DNA of 5,212 nucleotides from Alphaproteobacteria bacterium (GTDB lineage: Bacteria; Pseudomonadota; Alphaproteobacteria; Puniceispirillales; Puniceispirillaceae): positions 1 through 5,212 of the forward strand of contig WTHV01000024.1 of the NCBI GenBank assembly GCA_011525265.1. Reading direction: 5' to 3'. Both the position numbers and the translations under genes were made by a program. The notes beneath the pieces are model-generated. The model was not told where the DNA came from and did not search any database. It saw nothing but the letters and a program-made list of their open reading frames with translations. Numbering within the stretch: position 1 is the stretch's first letter; every line of letters starts with the position of its first letter. Below, one piece after another: positions 1-5,212 of this stretch.

Positions 1-507
1 ATCATCAAGAGGGCCATTATGTTTGGCAATCCCTTCAAGTGTCTCCCATGTCAGATTGACGCCATTAAAATCAGCATAGCGCTCTTCTAAGATGGTGAGG
101 ACACGCAATGACTGCTCATTATGATCAAACCCGCCATAAGGTGCCATTACCTCATTAAGCGCGTCTTCGCCAGCATGACCAAATGGTGTGTGACCTAAGT
201 CATGGGCAAGCGCAATCGCCTCTGCCAAATCCTCATTCAGGCGCAAAGCACGCGTAACAGAGCGCGCAATCTGCGCAACCTCAAGGGAATGTGTCAGGCG
301 TGTTCTGAAATAATCGCCCTCATGATAAATGAAAACTTGAGTCTTATGCTTGAGCCTGCGAAAGGCGGCAGAGTGAATAATTCTGTCACGATCTCTTTGA
401 TAGTCAGAGCGTGTTGACGTGCCTGCACGCTCTGTTAAAGCGCGCCCGCGCGTGGCAGAGGCAAAACTAGCAAAAGGTGCCAGAAATGATGCTTCATCGT
501 GAAACAT
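1..507 (-). CDS. dgt: Deoxyguanosinetriphosphate triphosphohydrolase-like protein (dGTPase), N-terminal part, cut by the window edge
   Basis: An open frame runs from the ATG at 507 to base 1 without a stop, giving 169 codons of what is normally a protein of about 380-400 residues in this class. The family hydrolyses dGTP (often other dNTPs too) to the deoxynucleoside and triphosphate, acting in the cytoplasm on nucleotide pools. Visible hallmarks are the conserved basic segment RDRIIHSAAFRRLKHKTQVF (residues about 40-59), GDYFRTRLTHSLEVAQIARS (64-83) with the first HD-domain histidine at H73, AHDLGHTPFGHAGE (101-114) with the H102-D103 metal pair, FDHNEQS (127-133), and WETLEGIAKHNGP (154-166). 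The last metal-binding aspartate lies beyond the window. ATG 507 is preferred over an in-frame ATG at 513 because the AAGGA at 513-517 is correctly spaced only for 507. It is divergent from erpA. Identification is firm at family level; the exact nucleotide preference cannot be read from sequence. Confidence 0.95.
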   Translation of the reverse strand, partial: MFHDEASFLAPFASFASATRGRALTERAGTSTRSDYQRDRDRIIHSAAFRRLKHKTQVFIYHEGDYFRTRLTHSLEVAQIARSVTRALRLNEDLAEAIALAHDLGHTPFGHAGEDALNEVMAPYGGFDHNEQSLRVLTILEERYADFNGVNLTWETLEGIAKHNGPLDD

Positions 508-512
508 AACCA

Positions 513-517
513 TCCTT
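513..517 (-). promoter_or_regulatory. Ribosome binding site of dgt, deciding its start
   Basis: On the minus strand AAGGA at 517-513 lies 5 bases before the ATG at 507-505. Two in-frame ATG codons (513-511 and 507-505) are separated by one GTT codon. The upstream one overlaps the Shine-Dalgarno sequence and so leaves no spacer, which argues for initiation at 507. Confidence 0.6.
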
Positions 518-604
518 GTAAAGTGCGGTTAAACCATGGGGTTCACCCTAAACCAGCACATCTTTTGGGGCAAGTTCTCATCATGCTTTTCATGCCTGCT
601 CACC

Positions 605-633
605 TTGATTTTCGTCACAATTATCGCCATATT
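605..633 (+). promoter_or_regulatory. Candidate sigma70-type promoter for erpA-xth
   Basis: TTGATT at 605-610 and CATATT at 628-633 are separated by exactly 17 bases, giving a -35/-10 pair with 4 of 6 matches to consensus in each box. Transcription would start near 640 and leave a leader of about 45-50 bases before the erpA ATG at 688. This is the best spaced pair I found in the divergent region 514-687, which must hold promoters for both dgt and erpA. No equally good pair was seen for dgt on the minus strand. This is pattern matching only. Confidence 0.3.
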
Positions 634-687
634 AAGGATGTCAGATAGGATTTCATCTCTTATCATTGCGCGTTGGGAAAATAGCTC

Positions 688-1011
688 ATGACTGAATTTA
701 CTATCACCAAAGCCGCGGCAGAGCGTATTGCTGTATTGCAAACCTCTGAGAACGCCCCTTATTTCCGCGTCAGCGTTGACGGTGGGGGCTGTTCTGGCTT
801 TCAATATAAATTTGATTTTGACGATCAAACAAGTGACGATGATTTAACCATTGAAACACATGGCATCACGGTTCTTGTTGATGATATGTCTATGGGCTTC
901 CTTGCCGGTGCTGAGCTTGATTATGTGCAAGAATTGCTTGGCTCTTACTTCAAAGTCGAAAACCCGAATGCGACCGCCTCCTGCGGCTGTGGCACATCTT
1001 TTTCTGTCTAA
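688..1011 (+). CDS. erpA: Iron-sulfur cluster insertion protein ErpA (A-type carrier)
   Basis: This 107-residue protein is a complete single-domain HesB/IscA-type (A-type) carrier, which accepts Fe-S clusters from the assembly scaffold and passes them to apoproteins in the cytoplasm. The three conserved ligand cysteines are present: C35 in DGGGCSGFQY, and C99 and C101 in the C-terminal SCGCGTSFSV. The ErpA branch is favoured over IscA or SufA by GGGCSGFQY followed by FDFDDQ (43-47 region), by TIE near 54-56, by VDDMS (64-68), and by the ENPNA...CGCGTSFS ending, which parallels E. coli ErpA closely from memory. The start at 688 gives the usual short N-terminus; the ribosome binding site is weak (GGGA at 675-678, 9 bases before the ATG). 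xth begins 21 bases after the stop, so the two are probably one transcript. No isc or suf genes are visible here. The paralogue assignment is slightly less certain than the family. Confidence 0.93.
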   Translation: MTEFTITKAAAERIAVLQTSENAPYFRVSVDGGGCSGFQYKFDFDDQTSDDDLTIETHGITVLVDDMSMGFLAGAELDYVQELLGSYFKVENPNATASCGCGTSFSV

Positions 1012-1032
1012 CCCCAAAATAGGGTCACAAAA

Positions 1033-1803
1033 ATGAGAATTGCAAGCTGGAACGTGAACTCAATGAAGGCACGTCTTGACCATGTCCTTGCTTATTGTAA
1101 GGCCGGTCACACGGATATTATTCTGGCACAAGAATTAAAGATGACAGACGAGAATTTTCCCTATGATGCTTTTGCCGAAATTGGCTGGAACGTCGCTGTG
1201 CATGGTCAGAAAACCTATAATGGTGTGGCAATTCTCTCACCTCATGACATTGAGAATGTCCAAAAGGGCCTTCCCGGTGATGAAGACGATGAACAGGCAC
1301 GCTTCATAAGAGCTGATATTAAAGGGCTTCACGTAGCCTCGATTTATTTGCCAAATGGTAACCCCTGCCCCGGTCCAAAATTCGATTATAAGCTTGGGTG
1401 GATGGATAGGCTTGATGAAATGGCTTCAGAATTACTGCAATCTGAGAAGCCTGTTATTCTTGGCGGCGATTACAACATTATCCCACAAGCCATTGATTGC
1501 TTTGATGAAACTGTGTGGCAAGGTGATGCGCTTTATCACCCTGAAAGTCGGTCACGCTTTTTCAAACTTGTTCATAAAGGCTATACAGATGCCTTTCGTT
1601 CCATCCATCCGCAAGGCGCGCATTACAGCTTTTGGGATTATCAGGCAGGAGCATGGCAGAAAAATAATGGCATTCGCATTGACCATCTTCTGCTTTCACC
1701 TGAGGCGGCAGATAGGCTTGAGATGGCAGGCATTGATAAAGGCCCGCGCGGGCTTGAGAAACCATCCGACCATACGCCTGTCTGGTGTGACATTAGCGCA
1801 TAA
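1033..1803 (+). CDS. xth: Exodeoxyribonuclease III (Xth/ExoA-type AP endonuclease)
   Basis: This 256-residue protein belongs to the exonuclease-endonuclease-phosphatase fold. The family cleaves DNA at abasic sites and removes 3' blocking groups or nucleotides during base excision repair, using a divalent metal. All key residues are visible: N7 in SWNVNS, the metal-binding E34 in QELK, Y105 in IYLPNGNP (104-111), D146 and N148 in GGDYNI, D217 in IRIDHLL, and the D246-H247 catalytic pair in SDHTPVW near the C-terminus. SFWDY (199-203), a typical Xth motif for substrate positioning, is also intact. Length is close to the roughly 260-270 residues typical of the family. The start is supported by AGGG at 1021-1024, 8 bases before the ATG, and by the start of the fold at residue 2. 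The gene lies 21 bases behind erpA and is probably co-transcribed, converging on ilvD with a terminator hairpin between them. Confidence 0.95.
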   Translation: MRIASWNVNSMKARLDHVLAYCKAGHTDIILAQELKMTDENFPYDAFAEIGWNVAVHGQKTYNGVAILSPHDIENVQKGLPGDEDDEQARFIRADIKGLHVASIYLPNGNPCPGPKFDYKLGWMDRLDEMASELLQSEKPVILGGDYNIIPQAIDCFDETVWQGDALYHPESRSRFFKLVHKGYTDAFRSIHPQGAHYSFWDYQAGAWQKNNGIRIDHLLLSPEAADRLEMAGIDKGPRGLEKPSDHTPVWCDISA

Positions 1804-1812
1804 ATAGAGATT

Positions 1813-1840
1813 AAAAAAAGGAAGGCAAAAGCCTTCCTTT
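1813..1840 (-). terminator. Rho-independent terminator between convergent xth and ilvD, best oriented for ilvD
   Basis: Bases 1817-1826 (AAAGGAAGGC at its core) pair perfectly with 1831-1840 around an AAAA loop at 1827-1830, forming a 10-bp stem. Read on the minus strand, the 3' arm ends in a run of seven T (complement of 1813-1819), the classic terminator form, 46 bases past the ilvD stop. Read on the plus strand the stem is 14 bases past the xth stop but is followed by only TTT (inside the stem) and then CTCAC, so it is weaker for xth. It probably serves both genes. Confidence 0.85.
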
Positions 1841-1868
1841 CTCACTTATAGTATTTTTGACCAGCTCA

Positions 1869-1903
1869 ATAGGTCTGCAAAGACCCTATAGATCTGCAAA
1901 GAC
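1869..1903. repeat. Imperfect tandem repeat, 16-base unit copies at 19-base period, spanning the ilvD stop
   Basis: ATAGGTCTGCAAAGAC at 1869-1884 recurs as ATAGATCTGCAAAGAC at 1888-1903, 15 of 16 bases identical, with a CCT spacer. The second copy encodes the end of IlvD (VFADL and part of the stop); the first lies just downstream of the stop. The 19-base period is not a multiple of three. The downstream copy also contains a small dyad, GGTCT-GCAA-AGACC at 1872-1885. Confidence 0.8.
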
Positions 1904-3607
1904 GTGTGTTTCTTTCTTTGCGCCTGGATGGGTCGTAGCACCTGTTTCAGCAGAGCCAACAGTTTGCGCATATTTCCAGATTGTACCAGAATTATAATTT
2001 GTCTCCCGCGGCTTCCACTCAGCCTTGCGCGCCGTTAATTCTGCATCTGATAAATCAACACTGATATCACCCGTATTGGCATTAATGGTAATCATATCAC
2101 CATCTTTCAAAAGGCCGATAGGGCCGCCAACAGCCGCCTCAGGCCCCACATGACCAATACAGAAACCACGTGTCGCACCAGAGAAGCGCCCATCTGTGAT
2201 AAGGGCAACCTTGTCACCCACACCTTGGCCATAAAGCGCCGCAGTTGTGGCAAGCATTTCACGCATACCAGGGCCACCTTTTGGTCCTTCATAACGTATA
2301 ACAAGCACTTCACCTTCTTTATAGGTGCGATCTTGCACAGCTTGGAAGGCTTCTTCTTCGCTATCAAAACAACGTGCAGGGCCTGTAAATTCAAGCACTT
2401 TCATGCCTGCGACTTTCACAATGGCACCCTCAGGAGCAAGATTACCGCGCAAGCCAACAACACCGCCTGTTGGTGAAAGCGGGTTATCTGTTGGATAAAC
2501 CACCTTTTGGTCTGTTGGGAATTCCACATCTGCCAAGTTTTCTGCCATTGTCTTGCCAGTCACAGTGATACAATCACCATGCATAAAGCCGCCATCTAAT
2601 AGCGCTTTCATCAAAACAGGCACGCCGCCAATTTCATACATATCACGCGCCACAAACTTACCGCCTGGCTTTAAGTCGGCAATATAAGGTGTGCGCTTAA
2701 AGATTTCGGCAACATCATGCAGATCAAAATCAATGCCAACCTCTGCTGCCAATGCTGGCAAATGCAATGCAGCATTAGTTGAACCGCCTGTTGCGGCAAC
2801 AACAGTTGCGGCATTCTCAAAGGCTTTCCGCGTAAGAATATCTCTTGGGCGCAAGTTCTTTTCAATCAATTCCATGACAACACGCCCTGAATGATAGGCA
2901 TATTCATCACGTGTCTCATAAGGCGCAGGCGCACCTGCGGAACCTGGAAGCGCAAGGCCAATAGCCTCTGAGACGCACGCCATCGTGTTGGCGGTAAATT
3001 GACCACCACATGAGCCAGCAGATGGGCAAGCCACACATTCCAACTCATGCAAATCTTCATCAGACATATTACCTGCCTGATGGGCGCCAACTGCCTCAAA
3101 CACATCTTGCACTGTCACATCTTTTTCTTTGAAACGACCTGGCAAGATTGAGCCGCCATACATAAAGACAGATGGCACATTCAAACGTGCCATAGACATC
3201 ATCACACCCGGCAATGACTTATCACAACCAGCAAGACCAACAATGGCGTCATAACAATGGCCACGAACAGTCAATTCGATAGAATCAGCAATCACCTCAC
3301 GGCTAACAAGAGACGATTTCATGCCCTCATGCCCCATAGCGATACCATCTGTAACTGTGATGGTTGTGAATTCGCGTGGGGTGCCATCATGTTCACGCAC
3401 ACCGCGTTTAGCCGCTTGTGCCTGACGCGCTAGGGCAATGTTACACGGGGCTGCCTCGTTCCATGTTGAGACAACACCAACAAGCGGCTGGGCAATCTCT
3501 TCTTCTGTCATGCCCATCGCATAATAAAAGGCACGGTGCGGGGCGCTTTTCGCACCAACAGACACATGACGGCTTGGCAAATGTGATTTATCAAATTTTT
3601 TTGTCAT
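1886..3607 (-). CDS. ilvD: Dihydroxy-acid dehydratase
   Basis: The 573-residue protein catalyses dehydration of 2,3-dihydroxy-isovalerate and 2,3-dihydroxy-3-methylvalerate to the 2-keto acids that become valine/leucine and isoleucine, in the cytoplasm. Numbered from ATG 3607, the Fe-S ligand cysteines are C55 (NEAAPCN), C128 (GCDKSLPG, the first family signature, with K130 the lysine expected to be carbamylated) and C200 (PSAGSCGGQFTANTM). The second signature, ITDGRFSGATRG, is at about 470-481 with the catalytic-base serine at S476. The tail GAKKETHVFADL is intact. The length suits the shorter, probably [2Fe-2S], alphaproteobacterial form rather than the 616-residue E. coli enzyme. An in-frame TTG at 3616 would add three residues, but AAGGA at 3617-3621 directly abuts it and sits 9 bases from ATG 3607, so the ATG is chosen. 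The gene lies downstream of valS on the same strand with its own candidate promoter, and ends at a strong terminator. No frameshift or missing key residue was seen. The sugar-acid dehydratases EDD and arabinonate dehydratase are related, but the fit to IlvD is clearly better. Confidence 0.97.
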   Translation of the reverse strand: MTKKFDKSHLPSRHVSVGAKSAPHRAFYYAMGMTEEEIAQPLVGVVSTWNEAAPCNIALARQAQAAKRGVREHDGTPREFTTITVTDGIAMGHEGMKSSLVSREVIADSIELTVRGHCYDAIVGLAGCDKSLPGVMMSMARLNVPSVFMYGGSILPGRFKEKDVTVQDVFEAVGAHQAGNMSDEDLHELECVACPSAGSCGGQFTANTMACVSEAIGLALPGSAGAPAPYETRDEYAYHSGRVVMELIEKNLRPRDILTRKAFENAATVVAATGGSTNAALHLPALAAEVGIDFDLHDVAEIFKRTPYIADLKPGGKFVARDMYEIGGVPVLMKALLDGGFMHGDCITVTGKTMAENLADVEFPTDQKVVYPTDNPLSPTGGVVGLRGNLAPEGAIVKVAGMKVLEFTGPARCFDSEEEAFQAVQDRTYKEGEVLVIRYEGPKGGPGMREMLATTAALYGQGVGDKVALITDGRFSGATRGFCIGHVGPEAAVGGPIGLLKDGDMITINANTGDISVDLSDAELTARKAEWKPRETNYNSGTIWKYAQTVGSAETGATTHPGAKKETHVFADL

Positions 3608-3616
3608 AAATTTCAA

Positions 3617-3621
3617 TCCTT
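3617..3621 (-). promoter_or_regulatory. Ribosome binding site of ilvD, deciding its start
   Basis: AAGGA (minus strand, 3621-3617) is followed after 9 bases by ATG at 3607-3605. The alternative TTG at 3616-3614 directly abuts it, so the longer form is unlikely. Confidence 0.65.
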
Positions 3622-3650
3622 ACTACCGCGCTGATAAGGCGGCCTTCCCT

Positions 3651-3678
3651 ATAATAAAGCCCCTGTGAGAGAGGACAA
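3651..3678 (-). promoter_or_regulatory. Candidate sigma70-type promoter for ilvD
   Basis: On the minus strand TTGTCC (3678-3673) and TATTAT (3656-3651) are separated by 16 bases; the -10 box matches consensus at 5 of 6 positions. A start near 3645 would give a leader of about 38 bases, too short for a leader-peptide attenuator or T-box. The pair begins 10 bases after the valS stop, where no terminator hairpin is visible, so ilvD could be expressed both from this site and by readthrough from valS. Confidence 0.45.
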
Positions 3679-3688
3679 TTATTTTTTC

Positions 3689-5212
3689 TTATCCATCTAA
3701 TCTAGACAAAGCGGCTTGTAGACCAGCTCGTCTTGTTTCTTCATCTTCAAGGCGTCGTTTGTTTTCTTCGACAACGGCCTCAGGTGCTTTGGCAACAAAA
3801 TTCTCATTCCCAAGTTTTTTCGCAATTTTATCAATCTCAGATGTTGCGGCATTGATTTCCTTATTCAAACGCTCTCTTTCAGCATCAAAATCTAGAATAT
3901 CGGCCAATGGCATAGCGATATCAACGCCTGATACGGTCGAGCGTGCTGATTGCGTTGGCATATCACCTTCATGAGCTAACACAGCGCTAACACGTGCCAG
4001 ACGCAATAAAGAGGCATCCATATCGGTAACCACTTGTGCTTGGGCGCTTGTCATATTGCGCAGCAACAATTCTGGTTTGGCTGAAAGTGGAACATTCATC
4101 TCAGCGCGCATGGTGCGAATTTCAGAGATGATATCAATGACAAAATCAATGTTGGTTTGTGTCGAAATTGATGGGATTGTTGGCCATTTTGCAGAGATTA
4201 ACATCTCATCAGAGCCAAAAATCTTATGATTTAATTCTTCTGTGATGAAAGGCATCATTGGATGAAGCACATGCAAGGCCGCACGCAACACCGCCACTGC
4301 TGTTGCTCTGGTCTCATCTGAATCTTTTAAGACCGGCTTGATAAATTCAAGATACCAATCACAATAGCTGTTCCAGATGAAATGATAAATTTGATCTGCC
4401 GCCTCATTGAAACGATAAGCTTCAAGTGCCGCTGAAACGCCTTTTGTTGCGTCATGCAGAGATGAGACAATCCACTGATTAACAGGCAATTTCACATTTG
4501 ATAAATCAAATTCCTCATAAGTCTTGCCCGCTAGCTCATTAAATTCCAAAAAGCGTGACGCATTCCAAATCTTAGTCGCAAAGTTACGATAGCTCTCGAC
4601 ACGATTTATAGATAATTTTAAGTCGCGCCCTTGCGCAGCCATGGCACACATTGTGAAACGCAACGCATCTGCACCATAATCTTTGGTCAAATCAAGTGGG
4701 TCTAGCACATTGCCTTTTGATTTTGACATTTTCTGGCCTTTTTCATCACGCACAAGCGCATGAATATAGACCTCTTTGAACGGTACTTCACCATCCATAA
4801 TATACATGGACATCATCATCATTCTTGCCACCCAAAAGAAGATGATATCAAAACCAGTTACAAGAACATCACCTGGATAATAGCGCTTTAATTCAGCGGT
4901 ATCCTCTGGCCAGCCGATTGTCGAGAACGGCCATAAGCCACTTGAGAACCACGTATCAAGCACATCATCATCTTGGGTAAGTTCTACGGGCTGGCCATAA
5001 TGGGCATTGGCTGCTTCTTGTGCTTCAGCCTCATTCATTTCCACAAAAGGTGTGCCATCAGGGCCATACCAAGCAGGGATACGATGTCCCCACCATAATT
5101 GCCGCGAAACACACCATGGCTGGATATTGCGCATCCATTCAAAATATGTCTTTGACCACCGTTCAGGCACAAATTTTGTGCGCCCCTCTTCTACGGCTTT
5201 AATCGCAGGAAT
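3689..5212 (-). CDS. valS: Valyl-tRNA synthetase, C-terminal 507 residues, cut by the window edge
   Basis: The frame is open from base 5212 down to the TAA at 3691-3689; the true start lies outside, and the GTG at 5170 is internal (FVPERW context), not a start. The enzyme is a class Ia synthetase that attaches valine to tRNA-Val in the cytoplasm. The fragment begins at the end of the editing insertion and shows, in order (fragment numbering), WCVSRQLWWGHRIPAWYG (33-50), DDDVLDTWFSSGLWPFS (82-98), DIIFFWVARMMMM (122-134), the KMSKS loop at 161-165 (QKMSKSKGNV), the helical anticodon-binding domain (about 205-370), and a charged C-terminal coiled coil (about 430-507) typical of bacterial ValRS arms. 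The N-terminal HIGH-like motif and most of the editing domain are missing only because of the window edge; roughly 55 percent of a normal length is present. ilvD follows on the same strand after an 81-base gap. Confidence 0.97.
   Translation of the reverse strand: MPAIKAVEEGRTKFVPERWSKTYFEWMRNIQPWCVSRQLWWGHRIPAWYGPDGTPFVEMNEAEAQEAANAHYGQPVELTQDDDVLDTWFSSGLWPFSTIGWPEDTAELKRYYPGDVLVTGFDIIFFWVARMMMMSMYIMDGEVPFKEVYIHALVRDEKGQKMSKSKGNVLDPLDLTKDYGADALRFTMCAMAAQGRDLKLSINRVESYRNFATKIWNASRFLEFNELAGKTYEEFDLSNVKLPVNQWIVSSLHDATKGVSAALEAYRFNEAADQIYHFIWNSYCDWYLEFIKPVLKDSDETRATAVAVLRAALHVLHPMMPFITEELNHKIFGSDEMLISAKWPTIPSISTQTNIDFVIDIISEIRTMRAEMNVPLSAKPELLLRNMTSAQAQVVTDMDASLLRLARVSAVLAHEGDMPTQSARSTVSGVDIAMPLADILDFDAERERLNKEINAATSEIDKIAKKLGNENFVAKAPEAVVEENKRRLEDEETRRAGLQAALSRLDG

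Noticed and set aside
202..417. Plus-strand open frame of 71 codons inside dgt
   Set aside because: It is antisense to the conserved HD-domain coding region of dgt and its translation is not protein-like.
529..828. Minus-strand open frame of 99 codons covering the dgt-erpA gap and the start of erpA
   Set aside because: It lies largely antisense to the clearly real erpA, has no convincing ribosome binding site, and its translation resembles no family I recognise.
1132..1143. QELK instead of the E. coli QETK at the exonuclease III metal-binding glutamate
   Set aside because: The catalytic E34 is retained, and from memory QELK-type variants are common in alphaproteobacterial homologues, so this is not a functional anomaly.
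1355..1807. Plus-strand open frame of 150 codons overlapping xth in another frame
   Set aside because: xth has every catalytic residue in its own frame. The overlapping frame has no ribosome binding site and no recognisable domain.
2107..2476. Overlapping open frames inside ilvD (minus 2107-2394 and plus 2150-2476)
   Set aside because: Both fall in a highly conserved part of ilvD and are explained by its codon pattern; neither has independent support.
3638..3648. AAGG-CGG-CCTT small dyad in the ilvD leader as a possible attenuator
   Set aside because: Only a 4-bp stem with a 3-base loop, no T run, and no leader peptide rich in branched-chain codons; it is too weak to call.
5020..5202. Plus-strand open frame of 60 codons antisense to valS
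   Set aside because: It lies opposite conserved ValRS sequence (the WCVSRQLWWGHRIPAW region) and has no supporting signals.

Overview
This window looks like ordinary housekeeping chromosome from an alphaproteobacterium. The proteins read as alphaproteobacterial types: a dGTPase with an HD domain, an ErpA-type A-type carrier, an exonuclease III homologue and an IlvD of about 573 residues ending in a THVFADL-like tail. The divergent dgt / erpA-xth arrangement also matches what I recall from that class. The genus cannot be fixed from the sequence. Base composition looks moderate to slightly AT-leaning by eye and is even across all genes, with no sign of a transferred island.

Layout. Positions 1-507 (minus) hold the N-terminal 169 codons of a dGTPase that runs off the left edge. 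A 174-base divergent intergenic region (514-687) separates it from a plus-strand pair: erpA (688-1011) and xth (1033-1803), which lie 21 bases apart and are probably co-transcribed. An intergenic stretch of 82 bases (1804-1885) separates xth from the convergent ilvD. It contains a 10-bp terminator hairpin, and an imperfect 19-base-period tandem repeat that starts there and runs across the ilvD stop codon. ilvD (1886-3607, minus) follows valS (3689-5212, minus). The valS gene enters from the right edge and only its C-terminal 507 residues are present. The 81-base gap between them carries a plausible ilvD promoter.

Function. The left half groups nucleotide-pool control (Dgt), DNA repair (Xth) and Fe-S cluster delivery (ErpA). 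The right half joins the step that forms the 2-keto acid precursor of valine (IlvD, itself an Fe-S enzyme) to valyl-tRNA charging (ValS). I found no RNA genes, mobile elements, CRISPR arrays, prophage remnants or candidate new system. The observations worth a second look are small: the terminator polarity, the tandem repeat at the ilvD end, start-codon choices for dgt and ilvD, and the valS-ilvD pairing. No gene-free stretch exceeds 300 bases.
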